From Staphylococcus saccharolyticus (GTDB taxonomy: Bacteria; Bacillota; Bacilli; Staphylococcales; Staphylococcaceae), in assembly GCF_900458815.1 (NCBI RefSeq), contig NZ_UHDZ01000001.1, positions 1,116,001 to 1,180,000 of the forward strand: a stretch of DNA of 64,000 nucleotides. Direction: 5' to 3'. Positions 1-9,266 of the stretch are shown piece by piece (position 1 is the stretch's first letter; each line of letters begins with the position of its first letter). Under the pieces are notes generated by a model, which had not been told where the DNA came from, ran no database searches, and saw only the letters and a program-made list of their open reading frames with translations. A program made the translations under genes and the position numbers.

Positions 1-2
1 TA

Positions 3-746
3 CTATTATTTTATATCTTAGCAATCTTTATAATAGGCATGCTTATCCCATATGATAGTAAAGCTCTAATGGATGGTGGAGACAGTATTTCTACTTCACC
101 ATTTACTCTTGTATTCAAAAATGCAGGCTTAGCTTTTGCAGCATCTTTTATGAACGCAGTTATTTTAACATCTGTGCTGTCGGCTGGTAATTCAGGCATG
201 TATGCTTCTACACGAATGCTTTACTCAATGAGTAAAGGTAAGCTTGCTTTTGATTCATTCGGAAAAACTAATAAAAATGGGGTGCCGTACATTTCTCTAA
301 TGGCAACTGGATTTTTAGTTGTCCTTATCTTTGCTTTACAACATATTAATGGTGATGCTTATGAGTATATTGTTGCAGCAAGTGGAATGACTGGTTTTAT
401 TGCATGGGTAGGAATCGCAGTAAGTCATTTTAGATTTAGACGTGCGTTTGATAGACAAGATTACGATAAATCTAAATTAAAGTACAAAGCTAAACTTTTT
501 CCTTTTGGACCCATTTTTGCGGGTATACTATGTGTGATTGTTATTATTGGTCAGGACGTTGACTTTATTAAAACAGGCGACTTTGATATAAGTCGATTTT
601 TCATAACTTATATGGGGATTCCTGTATTCCTAATTTTCTTCTTTTATCATAAGTTACGATATAAAACAAAAAAAATACCACTTGAAAAAGTTGATTTAAG
701 ACAAGATGTTTCTATGGAAGAAATTAGACATCATGATCATAAATAA
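3..746 (+). CDS. lysP: Lysine-type amino acid permease, C-terminal part (5' end outside window)
   Basis: The frame is open from the first bases of the window, so the N-terminal half lies upstream. The visible ~247 residues are the C-terminal half of an APC-superfamily amino acid:proton symporter: several hydrophobic helices, with NAVILTSVLSAGNSGMYAST and the following RMLYSMSKGK loop typical of the LysP/AAT branch. It ends in a charged cytoplasmic tail finishing EEIRHHDHK. It sits just before infC, as lysP does in S. aureus (known order). The specific substrate, lysine, is inferred from family and position. No lesion is visible in this part. Confidence 0.82.
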   Translation, partial: LLFYILAIFIIGMLIPYDSKALMDGGDSISTSPFTLVFKNAGLAFAASFMNAVILTSVLSAGNSGMYASTRMLYSMSKGKLAFDSFGKTNKNGVPYISLMATGFLVVLIFALQHINGDAYEYIVAASGMTGFIAWVGIAVSHFRFRRAFDRQDYDKSKLKYKAKLFPFGPIFAGILCVIVIIGQDVDFIKTGDFDISRFFITYMGIPVFLIFFFYHKLRYKTKKIPLEKVDLRQDVSMEEIRHHDHK

Positions 747-753
747 AAAAGAT

Positions 754-782
754 TTGACTTACATGTTTATTACTGATATGAT
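754..782 (+). promoter_or_regulatory. SigA promoter of the infC-rpmI-rplT operon
   Basis: TTGACT (754-759), a 17-nt spacer and TATGAT (777-782) make a near-consensus SigA promoter. It begins eight bases after the lysP stop and drives a leader of about 160 nt before infC. Confidence 0.8.
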
Positions 783-788
783 TAGCGA

Positions 789-950
789 TGTTGAATACGA
801 AACGAACCAAGTAGAAGCACCCGCTTCTCACCTGTAGCGACGCAAAAGCAGTTGGCAGGTTAATCATGTTACACAATAAGTGTGTGGAAGAAGAGCGGGT
901 AGTGATACCCGCTCTTCTTTTTTGCTTGGGACAATTTCGTAAAACTCTGG
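789..950 (+). promoter_or_regulatory. infC/L20 leader (transcription attenuator)
   Basis: This is the untranslated leader between the infC promoter and the infC ribosome site. It contains an upstream GC-rich segment (GCACCCGCTTCTCACCT, about 817-833) that can compete with the terminator stem at 890-923. In Firmicutes the infC-rpmI-rplT leader is a known L20-responsive attenuator, with L20 binding RNA to favour termination. Position and hairpin layout fit that class. The exact fold was not computed. Confidence 0.7.
890..923 (+). terminator. Attenuator terminator in infC leader
   Basis: A perfect 12-bp stem (GAAGAGCGGGTA / TACCCGCTCTTC) with a GTGA loop is followed by a run of T. It lies inside the leader and upstream of infC, so it acts as a conditional terminator rather than an end-of-gene one. 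Confidence 0.8.
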
Positions 951-962
951 GAGGTGTCAACC

Positions 963-1481
963 ATAGCAAAAGATCAAACTCAAGTTAATGAGAAAATTCG
1001 TGCAAAAGAACTACGTTTAATAGGCCAAGATGGTGATCAAATTGGTGTGAAATCTAAACGTGAAGCATTAGAAATGGCTGAACGTGTAGACTTAGATTTA
1101 GTTGTTGTCGCACCAAATGCGAAACCACCTGTTGCTAGAATTATGGATTATGGTAAATACAAATTCGAACAACAGAAAAAAGAAAAAGAAATGAAGAAGA
1201 AACAAAAAGTCATTAATGTTAAAGAATTACGTTTAAGTCCGACTATCGAAGAACACGATTTCCAAACGAAGTTGAAAAACGGACGTAAATTTTTATCTAA
1301 AGGCGATAAATGTAAAGTTTCAATTCGTTTTAGAGGACGTGCAATTACGCATAAAGAAATTGGTCAACGTGTATTAGAAAAATTTGCAGATGAATGTAAA
1401 GATATTGCAACTGTTGAACAAAAACCTAAAATGGAAGGGCGTCAAATGTTTATTATGTTAGCGCCTGTCAACGAAAAATAA
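963..1481 (+). CDS. infC: Translation initiation factor IF-3, probable ATA start
   Basis: IF-3 binds the 30S subunit and checks start-codon and initiator-tRNA pairing. The protein (~172 aa) shows the N-domain (residues ~5-70, [19 protein letters not shown]), a lysine-rich linker ([14 protein letters not shown]) and the C-domain (VKELRLSP...). The frame has no ATG at its head. A GTG at 954 lies inside the Shine-Dalgarno GGGAGGTG (949-956), so it cannot use that site. ATA at 963 lies 8 nt after GGAGG and is the likely start. Rare AUU/AUA starts on infC are known and let IF-3 repress its own translation. It is the first gene of infC-rpmI-rplT. Databases may list the GTG 954 start. Confidence 0.93.
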   Translation: MAKDQTQVNEKIRAKELRLIGQDGDQIGVKSKREALEMAERVDLDLVVVAPNAKPPVARIMDYGKYKFEQQKKEKEMKKKQKVINVKELRLSPTIEEHDFQTKLKNGRKFLSKGDKCKVSIRFRGRAITHKEIGQRVLEKFADECKDIATVEQKPKMEGRQMFIMLAPVNEK

Positions 1482-1508
1482 ACGTTAAATTATAGGAGGA
1501 AATGAATC

Positions 1509-1709
1509 ATGCCTAAAATGAAAACTCACCGCGGAGCAGCTAAACGTGTTAAAAGAACTGGTTCAGGTAAATTAAAACGTTCTAGAGCTTTCACATCTCA
1601 CTTATTCGCAAATAAAAACACTAAACAAAAACGTCAATTACGTAAAGCAAAATTAGTGTCTAAGAGTGATATGAAACGCGTAAAACAATTATTAGCTTAC
1701 AAAAAATAA
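1509..1709 (+). CDS. rpmI: 50S ribosomal protein L35
   Basis: A 66-residue very basic protein beginning [20 protein letters not shown], the classic L35 head. It is complete, with AGGAGG (1494-1499) 9 nt before the ATG. It lies between infC and rplT in the conserved three-gene operon and is expected to be controlled by the same L20-sensitive leader. Confidence 0.97.
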   Translation: MPKMKTHRGAAKRVKRTGSGKLKRSRAFTSHLFANKNTKQKRQLRKAKLVSKSDMKRVKQLLAYKK

Positions 1710-1758
1710 GATTTAAAACGAAAAGATATGATAGAGACTATCTAAGGAGGAATTTATT

Positions 1759-2115
1759 ATGCCACGAGTTAAAGGTGGAACAGTAACAAGAGCACGTCGT
1801 AAAAAAACGATTAAATTAGCTAAAGGTTACTTTGGTTCAAAACATACATTATATAAAGTAGCTAAACAACAAGTTATGAAATCAGGTCAATATGCTTTCC
1901 GTGACCGTCGTCAACGTAAACGTGATTTCCGTAAATTATGGATTACACGTATCAATGCGGCTGCACGTCAACATGATATCAGCTATTCACGTTTGATGAA
2001 CGGCTTGAAAAAAGCTGAAATTGATATTAACCGTAAAATGTTATCAGAAATCGCTATTTCAGATGATAAAGCTTTCGGTGAATTAGTATCTAAAGCTAAA
2101 GAAGCTTTAAAATAG
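1759..2115 (+). CDS. rplT: 50S ribosomal protein L20
   Basis: L20 (118 aa) nucleates 50S assembly on 23S rRNA and represses its own operon through the leader. The basic N-terminal extension ([16 protein letters not shown]) and globular C-domain ([21 protein letters not shown]) are intact, with AGGAGG upstream. Residue 87 is Glu (codon GAA at 2017) in [10 protein letters not shown], where from memory almost all L20 proteins have Gly (KAGI). A charged side chain there is unexpected in such a conserved protein. The operon ends at the terminator just downstream. Confidence 0.97.
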   Translation: MPRVKGGTVTRARRKKTIKLAKGYFGSKHTLYKVAKQQVMKSGQYAFRDRRQRKRDFRKLWITRINAAARQHDISYSRLMNGLKKAEIDINRKMLSEIAISDDKAFGELVSKAKEALK

Positions 2116-2124
2116 TTAATGAGT

Positions 2125-2157
2125 AAGAGATGACGAGTAAAGTCATCTCTTTTTTTG
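2125..2157 (+). terminator. Terminator after rplT
   Basis: A 10-bp stem (AAGAGATGAC / GTCATCTCTT) with a short loop and a T-tract closes the infC-rpmI-rplT operon. Confidence 0.85.
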
Positions 2158-2246
2158 TTTTCATTTATTTTTTATATTCAATCGCAATGTTAATTAATTT
2201 TTGCTAAAATGACTGTTAGAAAAGTACACCTGAAAAGGAGAAAAAT

Positions 2247-2855
2247 ATGTCTAAGTTCGATGAACAAATTATAGTAGTAAAAAGAAATATATTATTTGAT
2301 AATGACAAGAATGCATTTAATGGATTTATGCATAAAAACAATATTAAAGGCAAAGATATTTTTAATGCTTTAAGTGAATATGAAGTAAAAAGACGTGGTG
2401 ATATGGAAGAAGACCCTTCGTTCAAGCAACTTATCTCATATTGCTTATTAGAAAATGAAAAAGGTGAGATTCTGGTATATGAACGTCTCTCCGGGGGAGG
2501 AGAAGAACGTTTACATGGACAATCATCAGTGGGTGTTGGCGGACATATGAACAACGTTGTTGGAGCAGATTCTATTAACGAGGTATTGAGAGTTAATGCG
2601 CAAAGAGAACTTGAGGAAGAAGTTGGTCTGTGTCAAGAAGACTCTCAAAATATGGAATATTTAGGCTTCATCAATGATGACACAAATGAGGTAGGAAAAG
2701 TTCATATGGGTATTGTCTTTAAGATTACTGTGCATTCAAATGATGTTGAAGCAAAAGAAACGGATACACTTAAAATTAGATGGGCAGAAAAAGGTAGTAT
2801 CGAATCTTATGATGATTTTGAAACATGGAGTGCGTTAATACTTCAAGACCTGTAA
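2247..2855 (+). CDS. NUDIX hydrolase family protein
   Basis: A 202-aa protein with a complete NUDIX box at about residues 110-132: G-x5-E-x7-REL-x-EE-x-GL is matched exactly (GADSINEVLRVNAQRE followed by LEEEVGL). The box binds the metal that activates water to cut a nucleoside-diphosphate-linked substrate. The N-terminal ~60 residues resemble the extended form found in staphylococci next to rplT; the substrate is unknown. AAAAGGAG lies 5 nt before the ATG. The TPR-like gene begins 20 nt after the stop, so the two are probably co-transcribed. Confidence 0.85.
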   Translation: MSKFDEQIIVVKRNILFDNDKNAFNGFMHKNNIKGKDIFNALSEYEVKRRGDMEEDPSFKQLISYCLLENEKGEILVYERLSGGGEERLHGQSSVGVGGHMNNVVGADSINEVLRVNAQRELEEEVGLCQEDSQNMEYLGFINDDTNEVGKVHMGIVFKITVHSNDVEAKETDTLKIRWAEKGSIESYDDFETWSALILQDL

Positions 2856-2874
2856 AGATTGGAGTGCGAGTCAA

Positions 2875-3798
2875 TTGTCAAATGTAATACCTTTTCCACA
2901 ATCTGAAGAAAAATTGCTTAATCAGATTAACGATGCGCAAAGACGTAATGATTTCAATGCAATGTATAATTTATTTCACACATATGAGCAAAATTTTGAA
3001 TTAAATGAGAAAGTTGCATTAAAAAAATGTTGGATGCTTCTTCAAATGAACTCTTTTTTAGAATTGAGAGAGGAGGCTATTATTTTATTAAAACGTGGAT
3101 TAAATTGTTATGACGAGTTGATAATTTATTATATTAAAAGTTTAAACGGATTAGGACAGTATTATGAAGCGGTTGAAGTAATTAATCAAATTATTGAAGA
3201 AGTAAGAAATCATAAAACGAGAATGGAACTTTTCCCTTTAATGGAATATGCAAAATCAAGATTAGATGTAGATAAACAGACGCTTGCTACATCGTTATCA
3301 CAATTTGATGAGTTAAGTAATAGAGAACAAACATCGATTGTGCTTCAGCTTATTGATAATGGCTACTATCAATTTAAAGAGACGATAGCCCATTTACTCA
3401 CAACTTGTGATGTACCTAAAAATACTATAAGTCTTATGTTAGAATTTTTAAGATTTGCCGAATATAATCAATCTCTTATGATAAAGAAGTACAATATAAA
3501 AATAAGCGTTGTTCCGACTCAACTTTCAGGATTAGAACACACTAAAATGAAAGAACATGTCATCCCTAACGTGGTTAATAGACTTGAAGAAGGAGCATTA
3601 CATATCATTAATGAAGCACATCACATCATGAATAACCACTCAATATTATTGTACCCATTACAAATAGAGACTTTATATAATCTTGAGGACTGGATTGATG
3701 CGTATGGTGTTTACTTTAAGAATTTAATTGGTATTGAAAATAACGTGAATAATATAAACACATTGGAATTTATTAAATTATTGGATAGTGAAAACTAA
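2875..3798 (+). CDS. TPR-like helical repeat protein, function unknown
   Basis: A 307-aa all-helical, acidic protein. Residues ~15-115 look like degenerate TPR units (LLNQINDAQRRNDFNAMYNL; later LGQYYEAVEVINQIIEE). There is no signal peptide or membrane segment, so it is cytoplasmic and probably a protein-binding scaffold. The start is TTG (2875), preceded by GGAG; no in-frame ATG is nearby. It is conserved in staphylococci between the NUDIX gene and tig. No catalytic motif is visible, so no specific function can be assigned. Confidence 0.72.
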   Translation: MSNVIPFPQSEEKLLNQINDAQRRNDFNAMYNLFHTYEQNFELNEKVALKKCWMLLQMNSFLELREEAIILLKRGLNCYDELIIYYIKSLNGLGQYYEAVEVINQIIEEVRNHKTRMELFPLMEYAKSRLDVDKQTLATSLSQFDELSNREQTSIVLQLIDNGYYQFKETIAHLLTTCDVPKNTISLMLEFLRFAEYNQSLMIKKYNIKISVVPTQLSGLEHTKMKEHVIPNVVNRLEEGALHIINEAHHIMNNHSILLYPLQIETLYNLEDWIDAYGVYFKNLIGIENNVNNINTLEFIKLLDSEN

Positions 3799-3887
3799 AA
3801 ATTAATTTGTTGCAAATTAAGAAAAAGAATTTTAATATAGAAATTATTAAAAATAACTAAACTTGAAAAGCACAGTGTTTTCAATGT

Positions 3888-3916
3888 TTGTTTACGCTTT
3901 AAACCTATGCTATAAT
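3888..3916 (+). promoter_or_regulatory. SigA promoter of tig
   Basis: TTGTTT (3888-3893), a 17-nt spacer and a perfect TATAAT (3911-3916), about 45 nt before the tig start codon. Confidence 0.75.
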
Positions 3917-3962
3917 AGGGAAGTTGAAAAAATAAATTAGTCAATCATGGAGGTATTTATAC

Positions 3963-5264
3963 ATGACAGCAACTTGGGAAAAAAAGGAAGGTAATGAAGG
4001 CGTATTAACTGTTACTGTTCCTGCAGAAAAAGTAGACAAAGCATTAGATCAAGCATTTAAAAAAGTAGTTAAGCAAATTAACGTGCCTGGTTTCCGTAAA
4101 GGTAAAGTGCCTCGTCCAATTTTTGAACAACGTTTCGGTGTAGAAGCATTGTATCAAGATGCAGTTGATATTTTATTACCTGAAGCGTATGGTGAAGCTA
4201 TTGATGAAACTGGAATTAACCCAGTAGCTCAACCTGAAATTAATGTTACTCAAATCGAAAAAGGTAAAGAATTCATTTTTGAAGCTATAGTAACTGTTGA
4301 ACCAGAAGTGAAGTTAGGTGAATATAAAGGTCTTGAAATTGATAAACAAGACACTGGGCTTACAGATGAAGAATTACAAGAGTCTATTGATCACAGTTTA
4401 GGTCATTTAGCTGAAATGGTTGTTAAAGAGGATGGCGTAGTTAAAAATGGCGATACAGTAAACATTGACTTCACTGGTTCGGTTGATGGCGAAGAATTCG
4501 ATGGTGGTCAAGCAGAAGGCTATGATCTTGAAGTTAGTTCAGGGTCATTTATTCCTGGATTTGAAGAACAATTAGAGGGAATGAAAGTAGACGAAGAAAA
4601 AGATGTAGTTGTAACATTCCCTGAAGAATATCATGCAGAAGAATTAGCTGGAAAAGAAGCGACTTTTAAAACTAAAGTCAATGAAATTAAATTTAAAGAT
4701 GTTCCTGAACTTAATGATGAAATTGCAAATGAACTAGATTCAAATGCCGAAACAGTAGATGAGTACAAAGAAAACTTACGTAAACGTTTAACTGAACAAA
4801 AAGTTACAGAAGCTGAAAATACTGAGAAAGAAGAAGCAATTAATAAAGCTACTGAAAACACTACAATTGATATTCCAGAAGCAATGGTTAATACTGAACT
4901 CGACCGTATGATTCAAGAATTTGGTCAAAGAATTCAACAACAAGGTTTAGGTATACAAACTTATTACCAAATATCTGGTCAAAGTGAAGATCAACTCAGA
5001 GAGCAAATGAAAGATGATGCAGAACAACGTGTTAAAACTAATTTAACATTAACTGCAATCGCTGACGCAGAAAACATCGAAGTGTCTGATGAAGATATTG
5101 ACAAAGAATTAGAAAAAATGAGCGAACAATTTAATATTTCAGTTGAAGATATTAAATCTACATTAGGTAATACTGACGTCGTTAAAAATGATGTTCGTAT
5201 TCAAAAAGTAATTGACTTATTAAGAGACAATGCTAAATATGTAGAAGCTAAAAAAGAAGACTAA
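3963..5264 (+). CDS. tig: Trigger factor (ribosome-bound chaperone, PPIase)
   Basis: A 433-aa trigger factor. The N-terminal ribosome-binding domain (1-~145) carries the signature loop [12 protein letters not shown] (GFRxxKxP), which docks on L23 at the tunnel exit. The FKBP-type prolyl isomerase domain (~160-245) has [20 protein letters not shown] and [15 protein letters not shown]. The C-terminal helical arms (~250-425) form the chaperone cradle. It folds nascent chains in the cytosol. It has its own promoter, and AGGAGG lies upstream. Length and domain order are normal; clpX follows, as usual. Confidence 0.97.
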   Translation: MTATWEKKEGNEGVLTVTVPAEKVDKALDQAFKKVVKQINVPGFRKGKVPRPIFEQRFGVEALYQDAVDILLPEAYGEAIDETGINPVAQPEINVTQIEKGKEFIFEAIVTVEPEVKLGEYKGLEIDKQDTGLTDEELQESIDHSLGHLAEMVVKEDGVVKNGDTVNIDFTGSVDGEEFDGGQAEGYDLEVSSGSFIPGFEEQLEGMKVDEEKDVVVTFPEEYHAEELAGKEATFKTKVNEIKFKDVPELNDEIANELDSNAETVDEYKENLRKRLTEQKVTEAENTEKEEAINKATENTTIDIPEAMVNTELDRMIQEFGQRIQQQGLGIQTYYQISGQSEDQLREQMKDDAEQRVKTNLTLTAIADAENIEVSDEDIDKELEKMSEQFNISVEDIKSTLGNTDVVKNDVRIQKVIDLLRDNAKYVEAKKED

Positions 5265-5388
5265 AATAATTAGACTTCCGAATTGTGACAATAAAATATT
5301 AGTAAGTAAATCTTTGACTATAAAGATTATTGAAAAAAAATAGGCTCAGTTGGAATTAGTTTTTATTTCAATCTAAGTCGAAATTGTA

Positions 5389-5438
5389 GGGGCGGGACCG
5401 TGAAATCATTCGAGTAGAATAGAATTTCTGTCCCGCTC
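5389..5438. repeat. Intergenic inverted repeat between tig and clpX
   Basis: Arms GCGGGAC (5392-5398) and GTCCCGC (5430-5436) enclose a partly self-complementary AT-rich middle (TGAAAT...ATTTCT). This GC-rich hairpin style, containing GAATTTCTG, also occurs near 47674-47776 in this window and resembles interspersed staphylococcal intergenic repeats. It may also stop tig transcription, although no strong T-tract follows. Confidence 0.55.
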
Positions 5439-5475
5439 CATATTGTTTAAGCATTTAAATTGTAAAGTGATTAAG

Positions 5476-5504
5476 TTGCATTGTAGAATGCAATTTAGTA
5501 TAGT
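5476..5504 (+). promoter_or_regulatory. Promoter of clpX with overlapping inverted repeat
   Basis: TTGCAT (5476-5481), a 17-nt spacer and TATAGT (5499-5504). The -35 lies inside a 7-bp inverted repeat, TTGCATT-GTAG-AATGCAA (5476-5493), which could be an operator for an unidentified regulator. Confidence 0.6.
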
Positions 5505-5531
5505 CTTTATGGAATAGGGGTGTAAAAAAGA

Positions 5532-6794
5532 ATGTTCAAATTCAATGAAGATGAAGAAAACTTAAAATGCTCTTTCTGCGGTAAAGACCAAGACCAAGTT
5601 AAAAAATTAGTAGCAGGAAGTGGAGTATATATTTGTAATGAGTGCATAGAATTATGCTCTGAAATCGTTGAAGAAGAATTAGCACAAAATACGTCAGAGG
5701 GATTAACAGAACTACCAACTCCTAAAGAAATTATGGACCATTTAAACGAATACGTTATTGGCCAAGAAAAGGCTAAGAAATCATTAGCAGTTGCTGTTTA
5801 TAATCACTATAAACGTATTCAACAAATTGGTCCTAACGAAGATGACGTAGAGTTACAAAAAAGTAATATTGCGTTAATTGGTCCCACTGGTAGCGGTAAA
5901 ACTTTATTAGCACAAACATTAGCTAAGACATTGAATGTGCCGTTTGCAATCGCTGATGCAACGAGTTTAACTGAAGCTGGATATGTAGGCGATGATGTAG
6001 AAAATATCTTGTTACGTTTAATACAAGCTGCTGATTTTGACATTGATAAAGCAGAAAAAGGTATTATTTATGTCGACGAAATTGACAAAATTGCACGTAA
6101 ATCTGAAAATGCTTCAATTACTAGAGATGTTTCTGGTGAAGGGGTACAGCAAGCGCTACTTAAAATCCTTGAAGGTACAACTGCAAGCGTGCCTCCTCAA
6201 GGTGGTCGTAAACATCCAAACCAAGAACTAATTCAAATTGATACAACAAATATTTTATTTATTTTAGGCGGTGCTTTTGACGGTATTGATGAAGTAATTA
6301 AACGTCGATTAGGTGAAAAAGTTATTGGCTTTGCTAGTAATGAAGCTGATAAATATGACGAAGAAGCATTACTTGAGCAAATCCGTCCTGAAGATTTACA
6401 ATCTTATGGTTTGATTCCAGAATTCATTGGTCGTGTACCTATCGTTGCTAATCTTGAAACATTAGATGTAGAAGCGCTTAAAAATATTTTAACTCAACCG
6501 AAAAATGCTCTAGTTAAGCAATACACTAAAATGCTTGTGCTTGATAACGTTGATTTAGAATTTACAGACGATGCTTTATCAGCAATTAGTGAAAAGGCTA
6601 TAGATCGTAAAACAGGTGCACGTGGATTGCGTTCAATTATTGAAGAAGCGTTAATTGATATCATGTATGATGTTCCTTCAACAGAGAATGTAAGTAAAGT
6701 TGTTATTACAGCTCAAACAATAAATGAAGAAATTGAACCAGAATTATATGATACTGAAGGCAAACTTGTAAGTGAAGGTAAAACTTCTGCATAA
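5532..6794 (+). CDS. clpX: ATP-dependent Clp protease ATP-binding subunit ClpX
   Basis: A 420-aa AAA+ unfoldase that feeds substrates to ClpP. It has the N-terminal C4 zinc domain (Cys13, 16, 35, 38), Walker A GPTGSGKT near residue 117, the pore loop in [10 protein letters not shown], Walker [11 protein letters not shown], and sensor 2 in the C-terminal GARGLR motif. Length is normal and the frame intact. Small differences from the S. aureus sequence I remember include KMLVLDN (usually KMLELD) and [10 protein letters not shown] (usually AIERKTGARG). It is transcribed from its own promoter and ends at a strong terminator, so it is monocistronic. Confidence 0.97.
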   Translation: MFKFNEDEENLKCSFCGKDQDQVKKLVAGSGVYICNECIELCSEIVEEELAQNTSEGLTELPTPKEIMDHLNEYVIGQEKAKKSLAVAVYNHYKRIQQIGPNEDDVELQKSNIALIGPTGSGKTLLAQTLAKTLNVPFAIADATSLTEAGYVGDDVENILLRLIQAADFDIDKAEKGIIYVDEIDKIARKSENASITRDVSGEGVQQALLKILEGTTASVPPQGGRKHPNQELIQIDTTNILFILGGAFDGIDEVIKRRLGEKVIGFASNEADKYDEEALLEQIRPEDLQSYGLIPEFIGRVPIVANLETLDVEALKNILTQPKNALVKQYTKMLVLDNVDLEFTDDALSAISEKAIDRKTGARGLRSIIEEALIDIMYDVPSTENVSKVVITAQTINEEIEPELYDTEGKLVSEGKTSA

Positions 6795-6831
6795 AATTTA
6801 TAAATAGACATGTTACGGTGTAGTGATTCTC

Positions 6832-6871
6832 AAACTGTCCGCAAAGTTTATAGATTTGTGGACAGTTTTTT
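6832..6871 (+). terminator. Terminator after clpX
   Basis: AAACTGTCCGCAAA pairs with TTTGTGGACAGTTT, followed by T residues. The rest of the gap to engB (6872-7141) is AT-rich with a possible TATAAT at 7093-7098; I see nothing else in it. Confidence 0.8.
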
Positions 6872-7141
6872 GCTCTTGTTTTTTCGAAGTTTAATCTTGT
6901 TTTAAATTCTCTGCTTACCGTTCCTATTTTCTTATAAACAGGGGACAAAGATTGTCCAATTTAATTCCACTATTTCATAATGACGTCACTTACAAAGTAC
7001 TCATGTTAATTTCTTAATTCAATCATTTAATGATAGCAAAATTTATACTTAGACAATGACCATTTAGGGTGTCATATCGACATACAATCGTTTATAATGT
7101 TAAAGTTAATCTAAACAATATAGGAAGAGAAAGGATCTAAA

Positions 7142-7729
7142 ATGAATATTAATCCTAATCATATTGATTTAATTATAAGTGCTGTACAAGAATCACAATA
7201 TCCTGAAACAGAATTATCAGAAGTTGCATTAAGCGGACGTTCTAATGTAGGTAAGTCAACATTCATTAATAGTATGATTGGTCGTAAAAATATGGCACGT
7301 ACATCACAACAACCAGGTAAGACGCAAACTTTAAATTTCTATAATATTGATAATCAACTTATATTTGTTGATGTTCCTGGATACGGATACGCTAAAGTAA
7401 GTAAAGTTCAAAGAGAAAAATTTGGAAAAATGATAGAAGAATATTTAACTCAACGTGAAAGTCTACAGCTTGTCATACAACTTGTTGATTTAAGACATGA
7501 CCCTACAGAAGATGACGTGTTAATGTATAATTATCTTAAACATTTTAATATTCCTACAGTGGTTGTGTGTACAAAAGAGGATAAAATTGAAAAAGGGAAA
7601 GTAAAAAAGCATATTAAAAATATAAAGGAGAAGTTAAAACTTGAGCCGGTAGATAGTATTATAAGTTACTCCTCTATCAACAATAATAAACAACAACAAA
7701 TATGGTATTTAATTGCATCTTATTTATAA
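7142..7729 (+). CDS. engB: Ribosome biogenesis GTP-binding protein EngB/YsxC
   Basis: A 195-aa TrmE-Era-family GTPase needed for late 50S assembly. G1 is GRSNVGKS (about residues 31-38), G3 is [10 protein letters not shown], and G4 is TKEDKI. The length is typical for YsxC and no extra domain is present. AGGAAGAG precedes the ATG by about 10 nt. It lies between clpX and hemA, as in other staphylococci. A TATAAT at 7093-7098 may be its -10; no convincing -35 is visible. Confidence 0.95.
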   Translation: MNINPNHIDLIISAVQESQYPETELSEVALSGRSNVGKSTFINSMIGRKNMARTSQQPGKTQTLNFYNIDNQLIFVDVPGYGYAKVSKVQREKFGKMIEEYLTQRESLQLVIQLVDLRHDPTEDDVLMYNYLKHFNIPTVVVCTKEDKIEKGKVKKHIKNIKEKLKLEPVDSIISYSSINNNKQQQIWYLIASYL

Positions 7730-7804
7730 TTATTCAAAGAAGAAGTTACGTTACGCATGTATTAAAGCTAATTGTTGTTTTTTTGACGAAAATTTGAAAG
7801 TAGA

Positions 7805-7819
7805 TTATAATCTTTCTAA
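7805..7819. promoter_or_regulatory. Possible PerR/Fur-type box upstream of hemA
   Basis: TTATAATCTTTCTAA matches the PerR consensus TTATAATnATTATAA at 12 of 14 specified positions and lies about 80 nt upstream of hemA. In B. subtilis the hemAXCDBL operon is PerR-controlled; control in staphylococci is not established to my knowledge. In DNA this AT-rich the match could be chance. Confidence 0.35.
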
Positions 7820-7898
7820 TTTATTTGAGCAATCCACTTAAACGTGTTCACAAATGTGTTATACTTGTCTTATTGTTAGTATATGGAGGGCGTTATAA

Positions 7899-9245
7899 AT
7901 GCATTTTATTGCAATTAGCATAAATCATCGTACTGCTGATGTAGCACTAAGAGAGCAAGTTGCTTTTAGAGATGATGCCTTACGATTAGCCCATGAAGAT
8001 TTATATGAAACGAAAGCGATATTAGAAAATGTCATATTATCTACATGCAGTCGTACGGAAGTATACGCCGTTGTTGATCAAATTCACACTGGACGCTATT
8101 ATATTCAAAGATTTTTAGCACGCTCGTTTGGATTTGAAGTAGATGATATTAAAGAAATGTCAGAAGTTAAAGTGGGGGACGACGCAGTAGAACATCTATT
8201 ACGTGTCACTTCTGGTCTAGATTCAATCGTACTAGGTGAAACACAAATATTAGGTCAAATGCGTGAAGTGTTTTTCTTAGCGCAAGATACTGGTACGACT
8301 GGAACAATCTTTAATCATTTATTTAAACAGGCAATTACTTTTGCTAAGAGAGCACATAGTGAAACTGATATTGCAGATAATGCAGTAAGTGTTTCTTATG
8401 CAGCTGTTGAATTAGCTAAAAAGGTATTTGGTAAACTCAAAAATAAACATGCTATCATTATAGGTGCAGGGGAAATGAGTGAACTATCACTCTTAAATCT
8501 TTTAGGTTCTGGTATTTCAAATATAACGATTGTTAATCGCACATCATCTAAAGCTAAAGTTTTAGCTGAAAAGCACAGTGTATCATATGATTCTTTGACT
8601 GCATTACCAACCTTATTAGAACAAACTGATATTGTTATAAGTTCTACTAGTTCAGAAGATTATATTATTACTAATAGAATGATTGATGATATTGCAGAAA
8701 ATAGAAAAATTGATTCATTAGTGATGATAGATATAGCAGTTCCACGTGATATAGAACCAGGTATTAATGCAATCACTAATATTTTTAATTATGATGTTGA
8801 TGATTTAAAAGGATTAGTAGATGCTAATCTAAGAGAGCGCCAACATGCAGCTGAATTAATAGCTGAACAAATTCCATCTGAAATTGATTCACACAATGAA
8901 TGGGTAAATATGTTAGGTGTTGTACCTGTTATTCGTGCTTTACGTGAAAAAGCAATGAATATACAAGCTGAAACGATGGAGAGTATTGATCGAAAATTAC
9001 CAAATCTTTCTGAAAGAGAAAGAAAAGTAATTTCAAAACATACAAAAAGTATTATCAATCAAATGTTGAAAGATCCTATCAAACAGGCTAAAGAATTAAG
9101 TAGTGATAAGAAAAGTTCTGAAAAACTAGAGCTATTTCAAAACATTTTTGACATTGAAGCGGAAGATCCTCGTCAAAAAGCTAAATTAGAGAAAGAAAGT
9201 AAAGCAAAGGAAATTTCAGCGCGTCGAATTTTTAGTTTTGAATAA
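7899..9245 (+). CDS. hemA: Glutamyl-tRNA reductase
   Basis: HemA reduces glutamyl-tRNA to glutamate-1-semialdehyde, the committed step of C5 heme synthesis, using NADPH. The 448-aa protein has the N-terminal catalytic domain with nucleophile Cys50, the nucleotide-binding motif [14 protein letters not shown] (~191-204), and a C-terminal dimerisation helix region ending in SARRIFSFE. The catalytic motif reads [10 protein letters not shown]; the family motif is STCNRTE, so residue 51 is Ser for Asn (codon AGT at 8049). Everything else looks complete. It is first in hemA-X-C-D-B-L, with GGAGGG 8 nt before the ATG. Confidence 0.96.
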   Translation: MHFIAISINHRTADVALREQVAFRDDALRLAHEDLYETKAILENVILSTCSRTEVYAVVDQIHTGRYYIQRFLARSFGFEVDDIKEMSEVKVGDDAVEHLLRVTSGLDSIVLGETQILGQMREVFFLAQDTGTTGTIFNHLFKQAITFAKRAHSETDIADNAVSVSYAAVELAKKVFGKLKNKHAIIIGAGEMSELSLLNLLGSGISNITIVNRTSSKAKVLAEKHSVSYDSLTALPTLLEQTDIVISSTSSEDYIITNRMIDDIAENRKIDSLVMIDIAVPRDIEPGINAITNIFNYDVDDLKGLVDANLRERQHAAELIAEQIPSEIDSHNEWVNMLGVVPVIRALREKAMNIQAETMESIDRKLPNLSERERKVISKHTKSIINQMLKDPIKQAKELSSDKKSSEKLELFQNIFDIEAEDPRQKAKLEKESKAKEISARRIFSFE

Positions 9246-9266
9246 GCATATTTTTATGGTGATAAT

